A stretch of DNA of 53,131 nt from JAGLHV01 sp023143305 [NCBI: Clostridia bacterium] (GTDB lineage: Bacteria; CBDUZB01; JAGLHV01): the NCBI GenBank assembly GCA_030637025.1, contig DAOVVV010000017.1, positions 1 through 53,131 of the forward strand. Direction: 5' to 3'. The notes beneath the pieces are model-generated. The model was not told where the DNA came from and ran no database searches. It was given only the letters and a program-made list of their open reading frames with translations. Each line of letters opens with the position of its first letter. The stretch's first letter is position 1. Shown here piece after piece: positions 1 through 9,524 of this stretch. A program made the position numbers and the translations under genes.

Positions 1-630
1 AGCCCCTCCGGGATTATCTCCTTTACCAATTGAAAAGGAAAGTCCGCTAATAATATTAGACATATCTTTTCCGCTTAAATCAATAGTATATTGTTTCCAT
101 TCTTTAGTACCTACTATCGGACCATGACTTCCTTTAGCCGTATCAGAAGAGACAGAACCATCCATTATTCCCCCTACGGTAAATCCCCCTATTCTTTCTC
201 CTCCTTTTTCACCTCTTAACCAAAAAGTAAACTTTGTTGCCCCTGCTAAATTGAAACCACCCTTCACAGTTCCCCAGTTATTCGCCGGTTCCTGCCAATA
301 AATACCGGCCCAACCATTAGGTCCTTTTGCCGAATAAGAAATTTTAAAAGAAGTTCTTCCGGAATGAGGTTTTACCGGATAGGCACCATCTATTTTTAAA
401 TCACTTATATCTCCCATCCAACCGGAAGGACAATAATGGTTACTCATAGAACCTTCCTCGGTATAAATATAAAAGGGTTTAAAATTAGAAGACCTGACTT
501 TAGAAGCAGAAGTTTTTACTGTGGAAACTGCTGCTGTATCTCTCTTTACCGATTTTTCTATCGGCGTGCAAGCAAATAAAATACCTCCAATCATTGTACT
601 GGCAACGACATAAACTAAACTCTTTCTCAT
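1..630 (-). CDS. Lipoprotein with carbohydrate-binding-like domain (partial)
   Basis: The reading frame starts at an ATG at 630 and runs off the left edge without a stop, so only the N-terminal 210 residues are present. The N-terminus is a lipoprotein signal ending in the lipobox LFAC, so the protein should be lipid-anchored. The rest is rich in G, W and T and contains a stretch TKFTFWLRGEKGG followed by WKQYTIDLSG. The lipoprotein at 1321-1965 has the same pattern (KITFWAKGA, WRQYEIDI). That pattern is typical of jelly-roll carbohydrate-binding modules (CBM11/CBM-like). It is the last visible member of the surface cluster. Function beyond surface binding is inferred. Confidence 0.7.
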   Translation of the reverse strand, partial: MRKSLVYVVASTMIGGILFACTPIEKSVKRDTAAVSTVKTSASKVRSSNFKPFYIYTEEGSMSNHYCPSGWMGDISDLKIDGAYPVKPHSGRTSFKISYSAKGPNGWAGIYWQEPANNWGTVKGGFNLAGATKFTFWLRGEKGGERIGGFTVGGIMDGSVSSDTAKGSHGPIVGTKEWKQYTIDLSGKDMSNIISGLSFSIGKGDNPGGA

Positions 631-669
631 TTCTTCCTCCTCTTTATTATTTTAAACTTCTGTCAAAAA

Positions 670-1212
670 CTAAAACAACTTATTATAGGCTAAAACAAAT
701 TGCTTCGTCCCCTGCAATTGAAAAACCAAACCCTCTTTTTCCTGCCTTTTAGCATTGGTGGTCGAAGAAGAAGCAAATAAATAAGCATCTATCACCCCCC
801 ATGTCCAAACAGCTGCCGTTACATATCCACAAATTCTACTGGTATCTAACTGTTCACTATACTCATCGTATAAATCATCATCTATAAGACCTCTATCTCT
901 TCTATCCTCATACTCACTATAAGTATTATTGGCTTTACTATACATCACTACTGCTGCAGTTATACCTGCCAGTGCCGTCGTAGTAATAATATATCCTTTT
1001 GTTTTTTGCTGATTAAAAATTTGTCCCCAACCAGGTAGTAATAATGACCGTAAAGAAGCATTTATGGGAGTCTTAGCATAAAAATCAAATCCTTCCTGTG
1101 TCTTCCATTTATCCTGAGCAAACGCTTTTGCCGGTAATAGAAGAAAGCTAATTATTACCGTTGAATACAATAAAATTAATTTCTTTTTTATCTCTTTCCT
1201 CAATATCCACAC
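670..1212 (-). CDS. DUF5683-like membrane/periplasmic protein
   Basis: The start is taken as the GTG at 1212 because an AGGAGG ribosome site lies 10 bases upstream; a longer frame opens at a TTG at 1251. The product, about 180 residues, begins with a signal segment ending in AKAFAQ. It then has the motif SLLLPGWGQIFNQQKTKGY, a hallmark of DUF5683/P13-like proteins, and a second hydrophobic segment. Such proteins commonly accompany outer-membrane lipoprotein and barrel genes in diderm bacteria; no biochemical role is known. It lies between two lipoprotein genes on the same strand and is probably co-transcribed with them. Confidence 0.6.
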   Translation of the reverse strand: MWILRKEIKKKLILLYSTVIISFLLLPAKAFAQDKWKTQEGFDFYAKTPINASLRSLLLPGWGQIFNQQKTKGYIITTTALAGITAAVVMYSKANNTYSEYEDRRDRGLIDDDLYDEYSEQLDTSRICGYVTAAVWTWGVIDAYLFASSSTTNAKRQEKEGLVFQLQGTKQFVLAYNKLF

Positions 1213-1274
1213 TCTTTTTTCACCTCCTCTCTTATTTCTTTTAAAATTCAACTATCTTTGTTTTTTGTCTTTGT

Positions 1275-1304
1275 CTATGGACTGTCGACTATGGACTATG
1301 AACT
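1275..1304. repeat. Short direct repeats of CTATGGACT
   Basis: The gap between two minus-strand genes holds two exact copies of CTATGGACT (1275-1283 and 1289-1297) and a third near copy (CTATGAACT) overlapping the second. No coding or promoter signal is seen. Confidence 0.4.
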
Positions 1305-1320
1305 AAATCTTAATTTATAA

Positions 1321-1965
1321 CTATTTAACATACCTGATATCATCCACATAGACAAATCCTCCGGTCCCCGGGATATCTCCACCGCTATAACTAAAAACTA
1401 TACTAAAATATGCTGTTATGCTGGTTAATTGCTCTATATCAATTTCATACTGTCTCCATGTATTGGTAAGGCTTGCTACTTCTACTTTTCCCCCATGAGG
1501 TCCGGTAAAAGACACTTTGGTATTAACAGACAAAGCACCTTTAGCCCAAAAAGTAATTTTTGTATATCCCCCGGGAGTAAAATCTTTATAAGTAAAGCCG
1601 TCTTCGTCTACAATCAAAGATAAAGCACAGTAATAATGTTGCATCCCATTAATTTCATAATCGTAAACATCTTGTCCTGTCCAGGAATATTTCATACACA
1701 TATATCCTTGAGGAGGACTCTGGTCGGCAACCCGAAAATCCGTTTCCTGTCCTTGCGGACCGGTCAGATAGGTTATACCACCCACCCCTCTCAAATCATC
1801 ATCGTAAACCACCCAATCCCCCCATGTTGTATTTCCCAACGACTCATCTAATGTAGGATTGGTCAGTTTATTTAAAGGATTTAATTCACATCCCACCATA
1901 AAAATAAGCGGCAAAAGATATATATACTTAAAAAATTTTTTGTTTATTTTAAGATAAGATTTCAT
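1321..1965 (-). CDS. Lipoprotein, carbohydrate-binding-module-like
   Basis: 214 residues. The N-terminal signal ends in a lipobox (MVGC, Cys about residue 26), so this is a predicted lipoprotein. The C-terminal two thirds resemble a CBM11/CIA30-type beta-sandwich: a KITFWAKGA strand, WRQYEIDI, and a terminal FVYVDDIRYVK, the usual last strand of such folds. It has an AGGAG ribosome site and starts 5 bases after the stop of the OmpA-family gene, which indicates an operon. The partial lipoprotein at 1-630 is a distant paralogue. Ligand unknown; polysaccharide binding is inferred from fold-like motifs and the neighbouring glycosidase-like genes. Confidence 0.65.
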   Translation of the reverse strand: MKSYLKINKKFFKYIYLLPLIFMVGCELNPLNKLTNPTLDESLGNTTWGDWVVYDDDLRGVGGITYLTGPQGQETDFRVADQSPPQGYMCMKYSWTGQDVYDYEINGMQHYYCALSLIVDEDGFTYKDFTPGGYTKITFWAKGALSVNTKVSFTGPHGGKVEVASLTNTWRQYEIDIEQLTSITAYFSIVFSYSGGDIPGTGGFVYVDDIRYVK

Positions 1966-1970
1966 CTTCT

Positions 1971-4637
1971 TTACTCCTGATTTTCTAATTTAAGGATAAT
2001 TATTTCTACCCTTCTATTCTTAGACCGTCCTTCTTTGGTGGCGTTAGAAGCTACCGGTTTTGTCTCTCCCAATCCGACAACGCTCATTCGTGAAGCGGAA
2101 AGATCTCCTTTATAAATAAAATAATCCGCCACACTTTGTGCACGCAATTCAGATAATTTCTGATTATACCTTGCACTACCAATACTATCTGCATGCCCTT
2201 CTATTTTAAGTTTGTTCTCAGGATAAGATTCCAGTATTTCTTTGGCTTTATTTAAAATTTTAAAAGCAGATTTTTTTAATACCGAACGATTAAGGTCAAA
2301 AAGAACACTTGCTTTTATGGTAACTTTCAATCCTTCTTTTTCTTTGGTTATTTTAATCTCTTCAGGCATTTCTTTAGGAGAAATTTCTATTTTTAAGCAA
2401 ACAAGAGGAGCGGTAACTTTATTACCTGCGTTATCTTCTGCTTTAAAAAGTACACTGTATTCGCCTGCTGTAATCTCTTTTCCCGGAGAATCACTTTTCC
2501 CATTCCATTCAATACTCGGGGGAGGTGCTCCTGCTCGGGTAAACAATTTTATTAAATAACCTTCATTATCCAAAATTTCCAACCGCCATTTTTTTATTCC
2601 TGATTCAGATGAAGCCATCAACCGGAAATAAGTAGTATCATTTATACCATCCCCGTCAGGAGAAAATAAAGGTGGCAGTGCTTCTACAAGAAGACGGGGG
2701 GGACTCTTATCCGACGAAGGTGGCGGACTAACGAAAAGACCGAAACGCCAGATGCAAAACAATTTTATTTCATCAAAGCCTCCGATCATAGAGGTAATAT
2801 ATTTCCCGTCTATTTCTCTGGTTCCTAAATATTCCATTCCTATTTCAAAATTTCCGACATTGCGGCTCAAAGAAGCTTTATATACCCGGTCAAAAGTCTG
2901 TCCAAAAGAGCGATGCCAATCCTCCGGACCCCATACACCCTGTTGATAGGTAATTGAGGCCAAATAAGGTTTTTTGTTCAAACTTACCGTCGCACTAAGC
3001 AATCCGGTAATAGGTTTACATTCTTCCTGACTGGTAGTATAAGAATAAATTCCATCTGATAATTCTTCACCGGCTCTTAAACTAATGAGGAACTTATAAT
3101 CCTGCGGTAAGTTAACTTTACTCAAAATAGTTACAAAAGAAAGCGGCCTTTTTGTTGCCCACCTACCATGGGTTGCACTGGGCTCCCACACTGTTTCACC
3201 TGAACTTTCAATATAAGTTTGCAAATCAGTAGTAGTAGGAAAATAAGAAAGAGAATAACCCAGGGCAAAAGCAAATTTTGCATTTTCTTCACGGTTTAAA
3301 TTCCATTCCTGAAGAACATTGGGTTCCCATTGATAAAACCAGCTGCCCGGAGTCGGGTCGTAAGTTAAAAATAAAGAATATATTGATGCTTCGCGATTAT
3401 CATTACTCACCCAAAAAGGTTCATCCTTACCCCGGGGAGTAGACCATATCGGACCGGGATTTTCGTCCGTTCCTTCATGCAAAAAGGGCATCGGCCCGAT
3501 AAGAGGTTGACGATAAGTAAATATTCCTGTAGTATAAAATAAAGAAGAAAGTTTTTTATCCAATTGCAGGGTAACTTCATTTTTATTTCCGGCCACTAAT
3601 CCGGCATGAGTATATGTAATAGCACTTTCATCGATTAAAGGTGCACATTTTCTAGTATTTACCTTTATTTTTAAAGCAAGGGCATCTAAAAAATCGGTTT
3701 TTCCTTTTTTAATCAGATATTCGCTTCCAGCATACCCTGTACCGGCAGGAACTTCTTTTATATAGCTGTATTCTTCCCCTATCATAAAGGGTTTATAAAG
3801 CAACCCCACCTGAAAAGGAAAATTCCGGATAATATTTGTTTTTGTGCTTATTTCTCCTATCTTTAAAAAATCTTCTTTTTCACTCCAATCTATTTTTTCA
3901 TTTTTAAGAATTAAAGCAGAATCAAAAAGGCCTACTTTAAAATTATACTTAGCTAAAGTAGCCTCTCCTCCGCCCCAGATCAAACGGGGACCGCTTACTA
4001 CAGTAAGCTTATTTACTTTTCCTTTTATATTAATTTCCGCGCCCTGGGGAACAGCTATTCCGGTAATCCGGCGATAGTCATTGGGAATATAAGTCTCCGG
4101 ATAAAGATTAAACATATCCCCTTCATAACCCCAATGATAATGGCCGATACCGCTAAAATAACGTGCCGTAAATCTCTTTCCTCCTAAATACTTCAGCTCT
4201 CCCCTGACCAATTTTACATTCTGACGATCAAGATGCATTCTGTGCTCATCATTAACCGGCAGCCAAAAAGTATCAGCATAATTACCTATTGCTTCTATCC
4301 CTAATCCTCCCATTATTCTTTTAAAAGGATGAAATCCTACATTTAAATTTAAAATCTGGCCTGTTGATTGTTCCCAGTCATGCTCTATTCCTGCATTATG
4401 ATAATATGTATAGGATTTGCTTATTTCATCATCGGTTATGACCCATTCGGGATCCGGCCTGTTCCATAATGATTCTAAACTTAAAGAAGATTCTATTTTT
4501 ATACAGCGGTAAGGCAAAGGCTTATATACACAAATTACCGGAATCAACCCCCCTTCTTCTTTAGCAAAGGCAAAAATGAAATTAAGCACTATAAAAAATA
4601 TTAAAAGCACACTTAACTTTTTTGTTTTCTTAAACAT
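1971..4637 (-). CDS. Large outer-membrane barrel with Ig-like and OmpA C-terminal domains
   Basis: 888 residues with a signal peptide (about 1-25). Residues about 30-640 show alternating aromatic beta-strand patterns of an outer-membrane barrel. Around residues 645-755 is a gliding-motility/FlgD-type Ig-like module opening with FSPDGDGINDTTYF. Residues about 770-885 are an OmpA peptidoglycan-binding domain, with SVLFDLNRSVLKKS at its start, IEGHADSIG, and NRRVEI near the end. The protein would span the outer membrane and tether it to peptidoglycan. It lies downstream of a PorV-like gene and the glycosidase-like genes in a same-strand cluster. The barrel's cargo or partner is unknown. Confidence 0.75.
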   Translation of the reverse strand: MFKKTKKLSVLLIFFIVLNFIFAFAKEEGGLIPVICVYKPLPYRCIKIESSLSLESLWNRPDPEWVITDDEISKSYTYYHNAGIEHDWEQSTGQILNLNVGFHPFKRIMGGLGIEAIGNYADTFWLPVNDEHRMHLDRQNVKLVRGELKYLGGKRFTARYFSGIGHYHWGYEGDMFNLYPETYIPNDYRRITGIAVPQGAEINIKGKVNKLTVVSGPRLIWGGGEATLAKYNFKVGLFDSALILKNEKIDWSEKEDFLKIGEISTKTNIIRNFPFQVGLLYKPFMIGEEYSYIKEVPAGTGYAGSEYLIKKGKTDFLDALALKIKVNTRKCAPLIDESAITYTHAGLVAGNKNEVTLQLDKKLSSLFYTTGIFTYRQPLIGPMPFLHEGTDENPGPIWSTPRGKDEPFWVSNDNREASIYSLFLTYDPTPGSWFYQWEPNVLQEWNLNREENAKFAFALGYSLSYFPTTTDLQTYIESSGETVWEPSATHGRWATKRPLSFVTILSKVNLPQDYKFLISLRAGEELSDGIYSYTTSQEECKPITGLLSATVSLNKKPYLASITYQQGVWGPEDWHRSFGQTFDRVYKASLSRNVGNFEIGMEYLGTREIDGKYITSMIGGFDEIKLFCIWRFGLFVSPPPSSDKSPPRLLVEALPPLFSPDGDGINDTTYFRLMASSESGIKKWRLEILDNEGYLIKLFTRAGAPPPSIEWNGKSDSPGKEITAGEYSVLFKAEDNAGNKVTAPLVCLKIEISPKEMPEEIKITKEKEGLKVTIKASVLFDLNRSVLKKSAFKILNKAKEILESYPENKLKIEGHADSIGSARYNQKLSELRAQSVADYFIYKGDLSASRMSVVGLGETKPVASNATKEGRSKNRRVEIIILKLENQE

Positions 4638-4734
4638 ATCTATTCTCTCTTTTTTATTTTTGAATTAATTTACAAATTGTCTACTTAATTTTATACTATT
4701 TTTATCGCTAATTGTAAAGACTTGTTTTTAAGGA

Positions 4735-5817
4735 TTAAAATAATATGGCTAAAGAAAAACGATGCGTGTCTTTTAATTTAGGACGAAAAACAAAAGCATA
4801 ATCTATTTTAAAATGCCCTTGCTTCAAAGAAGCTCCTGCTGAAAAATCATCCAAAAAAGAAATCCTTAAACCATATATTTCATGTAACCAGCATTCTATT
4901 CCCTGAAAAAACTTTAAAGAATCTGTTTCGTCCGGAATATAATCAAACTCAAAAGCGATATTTAGTTTTATGTCTATCGATTCGTTTTCTTCTTTTCGTA
5001 AAGAATTTTTATTTCGTTCTAAGGCTTGAGGATTTTGAGAAATTCTTGGCTCGTAAATACTATATTCTCCCCCATGCTCTTCTTCTTTAAAAAAACTAAC
5101 CAGGGAAGAAAAAGCTTTCTTTGCTTTTAACACTACTCCGGAACGAATATGGCAGGGAATTACTTCTTTTACCTGCCTATCACTCCAATAAGAAGTTCCT
5201 TTGATTTGGGTCTTTCCTATATTTTGAATATTTACTCCCCATGTCAAAAAACCTTCTCCGCCCAACAACATTCCCAGATCCATTCCCCATCCCTCACTGG
5301 AAAAGGTATCGATATTCTGGGTTATTCTTTTACCGCTAATTCCTAAATACAAAGGTAAAGAGGATACAGGCTGAATACTGCCGGAAACAAAAAAAGCATC
5401 ATTAACCATCCGGGTCTCTCCCAGGGATTCTTCCTGGTTTGTCTTTTCTATATTTAAGCTCCTTAGCTGTAACCATCCTGCACCCAGAGCAATCCTGCTT
5501 TTTTCTTTTTTGCAGGCAAAAACAGGCTGAGCATAGCTCATAAAGCTATATGTCGTGTCGGTAAATAAAGAACCGTAAGTTCCGCTAAATTCCCTGTTTT
5601 TTAGTAAACCCAATCCGGCCGGATTCCAATAAACCGCACTGGAGTCATCAACTAAAGCCGTAAAAGCACCTCCCATTCCCATAGATCTTGCTTCTACTCC
5701 GACAAGCAAAAAGCTTGCCGGTTCCCCCGCAGCAAAACAAACATCCGGGAATTGAGTTGCCGGAATGAAAAACAAACCAATACAAACTAAAAATAATAAT
5801 TTTGTATGTATCTTCAT
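4735..5817 (-). CDS. PorV/UPF0164-family outer-membrane protein
   Basis: 360 residues with a signal peptide. The mature N-terminus has the family signature: VEARSMGMGGAFTALVDDSS followed by AVYWNPAGLG. This is the PorV/PorQ/UPF0164 barrel family, related to FadL. In type 9 secretion, PorV shuttles cargo that carries C-terminal signals; here that role is inferred. Its ATG overlaps the stop of the upstream glycosidase-like gene by four bases (ATGA), so the two are translationally coupled. That upstream protein ends in a FlgD-like C-terminal module, so cargo and barrel sit side by side. A second PorV-like gene (32296-33588) also neighbours such cargo. Confidence 0.75.
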   Translation of the reverse strand: MKIHTKLLFLVCIGLFFIPATQFPDVCFAAGEPASFLLVGVEARSMGMGGAFTALVDDSSAVYWNPAGLGLLKNREFSGTYGSLFTDTTYSFMSYAQPVFACKKEKSRIALGAGWLQLRSLNIEKTNQEESLGETRMVNDAFFVSGSIQPVSSLPLYLGISGKRITQNIDTFSSEGWGMDLGMLLGGEGFLTWGVNIQNIGKTQIKGTSYWSDRQVKEVIPCHIRSGVVLKAKKAFSSLVSFFKEEEHGGEYSIYEPRISQNPQALERNKNSLRKEENESIDIKLNIAFEFDYIPDETDSLKFFQGIECWLHEIYGLRISFLDDFSAGASLKQGHFKIDYAFVFRPKLKDTHRFSLAILF

Positions 5818-7271
5818 TTTAATACCATAATCCGCCGATATTTTACCTCGGTAAGATTTTCATTTTTTGCTTTAGCTTTTATCCGGCAAATATACACCCC
5901 ATTGGCTACTACATGGTTATTCTTATCCCGTCCGTCCCAGTATATCTGATAATTAATTTCACTATATAATCCATTCCAATATATCCGTGATATAACATCT
6001 TCTTCTATCTCCGACCAGGAACAAACTAATTTACCGGCAATATCATATATTTCAACTTTTATATCGGCTATTCGATTTAAAGTGAATTCAATTCTTGTTT
6101 TGTTTTGATAAGGATTAAACGGATTAGCGTAATTTTTTACTGCACTTATAAATAAAGGAACCTCTTCCAGATAATCTTCTCCTGTCCAATGTTTTCTTAA
6201 TGCATAGTAAGCTTTCTTCGGTATTTTCTGGTAACTGTTAGTTAAAAGACTGACTACCCCGCACCATTCATCATTCCAGTTTTCAAGCCCGGGGGCAGAA
6301 TCATAAATATTATCAAGAGAACCTCTTCCCTCTGTGTTATGTACCCAATCCGGAGTTCCGTTTTGATCCCGGGACCAGTCATCGGCCCACATATGTAATG
6401 TTCCCCCGATACACACTCTATTACTATTAAAAGCAGAAAGATTATGTTTTATGTGTGTCCAGAGATTAGATAAAACTTCCGCATGGGCACCCTGGTTTTC
6501 CTGAAGTTTTATTGAATCCCAACTATCACATCCGTACTCGGTAATACAAAGCGGTTTTTCACTTTTTCCTTTATATTCCGTAAACAAGTCATAAAACGAA
6601 TTACCTCTATAAACCTGCACCGACCAGACATCCAGATAAGGCATATTAGCATCGTCAGCTAACTCAGCGGCATCCCCTATATTAAATATTTCCCAGTTAC
6701 CTGTAGTTACCGGATGAAAATTATCTCCCTCCAGCTCATGGCTGGCCTGAGCACATTCATTAACCAAACTGTACCAATCTTTAACATCTTCTTCATGATT
6801 CCAGGGGGCATTTTGCTCGTTTCCCAGACACCACATTAATATTGCCGGATGGTCTTTCCAGTCATTCACCATATTTAAAAAATCCGCTTTTACCTCATCC
6901 CTTACTGACTGCACACTAAAGTCTGCTTTAGCAACCTTCCAGGTCATAATCACATATATTCCATTTTCATAAGCAGCATCCAGGGCAGCTACTTCCGAAG
7001 GCGGATCATAAATTCTTATGGTATTACCGCCCATTGCCTTAATTAAAGGAAAATCAATATTGTATAAATCAGGGTCCTTGCTCCAGTCATAAAGAGGATA
7101 CCAACCTTCTCCCACCGGCGTAGATCCAAAACAAACACCCCTTACAGTAAAAGGCACACTATCTACTAAAAGTTGCCGGCCTTCCACCTTTACTTCCGTA
7201 GATTTACTTGCGGACGGAAAACTAAAACAAATGGCAAACGACACAATAATTGCAACAAGTACCTTTTTCAT
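5814..7271 (-). CDS. Secreted glycoside-hydrolase-like protein with FlgD-type C-terminal domain
   Basis: 485 residues: signal peptide, a TIM-barrel glycosidase-like domain (about 30-370), then a FlgD-like Ig module to the end (WDGRDKNNHVVANGVYICRI, ending in MVLK). The clan GH-A catalytic pair is visible: WCLGNEQN (acid/base Glu near residue 151) and CITEYGCDSW (nucleophile Glu near residue 245). The fold resembles GH2/GH5-type enzymes, but the substrate cannot be read from the sequence. The C-terminal module is of the type used for type 9-style surface export. It overlaps the genes on both sides by four bases, so it sits in a tightly coupled operon. Compared with its two larger neighbours it lacks the N-terminal helical region and the calcium-loop insert. 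Confidence 0.75.
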   Translation of the reverse strand: MKKVLVAIIVSFAICFSFPSASKSTEVKVEGRQLLVDSVPFTVRGVCFGSTPVGEGWYPLYDWSKDPDLYNIDFPLIKAMGGNTIRIYDPPSEVAALDAAYENGIYVIMTWKVAKADFSVQSVRDEVKADFLNMVNDWKDHPAILMWCLGNEQNAPWNHEEDVKDWYSLVNECAQASHELEGDNFHPVTTGNWEIFNIGDAAELADDANMPYLDVWSVQVYRGNSFYDLFTEYKGKSEKPLCITEYGCDSWDSIKLQENQGAHAEVLSNLWTHIKHNLSAFNSNRVCIGGTLHMWADDWSRDQNGTPDWVHNTEGRGSLDNIYDSAPGLENWNDEWCGVVSLLTNSYQKIPKKAYYALRKHWTGEDYLEEVPLFISAVKNYANPFNPYQNKTRIEFTLNRIADIKVEIYDIAGKLVCSWSEIEEDVISRIYWNGLYSEINYQIYWDGRDKNNHVVANGVYICRIKAKAKNENLTEVKYRRIMVLK

Positions 7272-9400
7272 TCTTCCCCTTTTTTACTCTTGAGGAGTTT
7301 AAAAACAAGTAATACCTGGACCCCCAACAAAGGGAAAATTATTACTTTTGCTTTCTGAGGTAAAAAGGGGGAATTATTTTTGACCTTTTTCGTTTTTTCA
7401 TTATCAATAAACTTCCCCTGCTCGGTATTCCCGGTAATATTCTCAATAATTTTATTTTCCAATTTTAAATTAATATTTTGCTCTGATTTGTTCAGTTTTT
7501 TTTCATTTTCATTTGCTGAATATTTCTCTATCTTTTTATTCCATATTTCCTTATGTACATAATAAGCTTTTCGTAACTGACGCAGGTAAGGACTCTTCTC
7601 CCCATCTCCCTGACTGGTAATACCAAACCATTCCGAATGCCCCCAACCATCAGGAAAAGGACCGCTCGACCGGGAAGCAGTATCATGCACTTTAGGGTCA
7701 TAACCGTTTCCACTTAACCACCATTCATCAATCCATTCGTAAAGTATTCCCCCCATGGCATTTCCTGCTTCACTACCGGCTAAATTAAGCACAATATCCT
7801 GCCAGCATCCAACTAAATATTCCGCTTGTTTTTTCTCTGCAAATTTTTGTTTTTTCCCTTCATAATAAGCCGGACAACCATATTCAGTAATTAATACCGG
7901 CTTATCACATATTTTCTTGACTTTTTCCCATAAACCGCCAAAACCCCGGCTTCCCCGGTAGGCATTACAACCAAAAATGTCCACTGCCGGACAATGAGCA
8001 GCAAAAAGTTCCAAATCACCTTCATCTCCCATACAAACTGCTACCGGATGTTCCGGATCCAGACGATGAATTAATTCCGCTGCCTGGTTAATAAATTGAT
8101 AATAAGCCGTTGGATTTTCTTTATAATTGTTTCCTACACCATAATTATTTTCGTTTCCTAAAACCCAAAGCAAAAGGTACGGCTCATCTTTAAATTCCAA
8201 AACCTTTTTTTCCAGATTATAAAGAATATCCGTACGTTGTTCCGCATTAGTATAATCGGTAAAACCTCTCCCGGAGCCTGTCCCATACATCCCCATAAAA
8301 TCGCCCATAAGACACATTATACCAAAATCTTTATACAATTTTCGCAATAATTTTTTGCTTCCGGCACTATGATAAATGCGGATAGTATTACATCCCATTT
8401 CTTTTAATAATTGAAAATCACCTATTACCGGTTCATCTGCATCCTGTTTGTTGTTTTTGTTTTTATCTACCCATGAATCATAAGGACCATCAATCTTTCC
8501 GTTTTTATTATAATCCATCAATGTCCAATCTTCCTGTGTCCCCAATTCCGCACTCTGCCCTACAGGAGTACATCCATAAGTTATACCTTTAATAATATAC
8601 GGTTTGCCTTTTACTCTCAATTGATAATGCCCATTAGTAAATCTTGTCACTTCTACTTTTTTTACTTTCTTTTTTTCTTTTTCTTTTACTTCTATTAATC
8701 TTCCATTCTCAAGTTCTTCTTTCTTTCTTTGCTGTTTTGTATATTTTACCAACTTTCCCGGATTAACCGTAACAATATCATTGTCCAAATCCGTATCATC
8801 AAAACTTTTTATCTTAATCTCGGCTTCTATTAATTTTAATTCCAATTCAGGATGATTTTTACAAATATTATTGATGGAATCCAGGGCTACCGGAGCTAAA
8901 TACCAAACAAAGGTTTTCTCCTGCGCCCAGGAAGCAGAACGGGGAAAATGTACTACCAGAGCATAATAAGCTTTTATTGCTTGTTTATAAAGACCTGCTT
9001 TTTCTAAATTCTGGGCAACATAAAAAAGTTTAACCGCGGGACTTTCAGGGGCTGTTGCCCACTTATAAAAATTCGCCTGAGCATCACTTCCTAAAAAACT
9101 CCACCGACTACCGTCCAATTTCCCTTCGGAGAGAAACTTTTGGTACTCAGGGTCCTGTCTAACAGTTTTGTCATTAGGATAAATTCCTTCGCCTACGGCC
9201 CGGGATAATCCTTTTCTATCTTCAATGACATACTTATACTTATCAGTTTTTATTCCCTCAAAAGTTCCGTATTGAGAATAATCAACTATCCCTTCTGTCC
9301 CCGAATCAAACAATTTAAATCCTGTTTTTGCCCCGGAAATAGAAACTATATATAAACAAAAAATAATTACCCCACCTGTTTTTTTTAATAATCCCTTCAT
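7268..9400 (-). CDS. Glycoside-hydrolase-like protein with helical N-terminus, Ca-loop insert and C-terminal membrane anchor
   Basis: 710 residues. After the signal peptide comes an N-terminal region (about 28-240) with a TPR-like helix pair (KAGLYKQAIKAYYALVVHFP). A glycosidase-like TIM barrel follows (about 250-640), with WVLGNENNYG and LITEYGCPAY carrying the predicted catalytic glutamates. Between the first strand and helix is an insert with two acidic loops (DYNKNGKID and DKNKNNKQDADE) that resemble dockerin/EF-hand calcium loops. The C-terminus has a single hydrophobic segment (about 680-700) followed by KSKKGEE, so it is probably membrane-anchored. It is paralogous to 9525-11408 and overlaps the downstream gene by four bases. 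Substrate unknown. Confidence 0.7.
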   Translation of the reverse strand: MKGLLKKTGGVIIFCLYIVSISGAKTGFKLFDSGTEGIVDYSQYGTFEGIKTDKYKYVIEDRKGLSRAVGEGIYPNDKTVRQDPEYQKFLSEGKLDGSRWSFLGSDAQANFYKWATAPESPAVKLFYVAQNLEKAGLYKQAIKAYYALVVHFPRSASWAQEKTFVWYLAPVALDSINNICKNHPELELKLIEAEIKIKSFDDTDLDNDIVTVNPGKLVKYTKQQRKKEELENGRLIEVKEKEKKKVKKVEVTRFTNGHYQLRVKGKPYIIKGITYGCTPVGQSAELGTQEDWTLMDYNKNGKIDGPYDSWVDKNKNNKQDADEPVIGDFQLLKEMGCNTIRIYHSAGSKKLLRKLYKDFGIMCLMGDFMGMYGTGSGRGFTDYTNAEQRTDILYNLEKKVLEFKDEPYLLLWVLGNENNYGVGNNYKENPTAYYQFINQAAELIHRLDPEHPVAVCMGDEGDLELFAAHCPAVDIFGCNAYRGSRGFGGLWEKVKKICDKPVLITEYGCPAYYEGKKQKFAEKKQAEYLVGCWQDIVLNLAGSEAGNAMGGILYEWIDEWWLSGNGYDPKVHDTASRSSGPFPDGWGHSEWFGITSQGDGEKSPYLRQLRKAYYVHKEIWNKKIEKYSANENEKKLNKSEQNINLKLENKIIENITGNTEQGKFIDNEKTKKVKNNSPFLPQKAKVIIFPLLGVQVLLVFKLLKSKKGEE

Positions 9401-9524
9401 TTTTCCTCTTTTTATAATTACTGCAAAAATAAATTTAACGGCTTTCCCCTTTTGGGTAAAAAAATCCCCGCATTTATCAATTATTGACTATCCGTAATAA
9501 CATCGTAAATTGATAAACCGCCCC

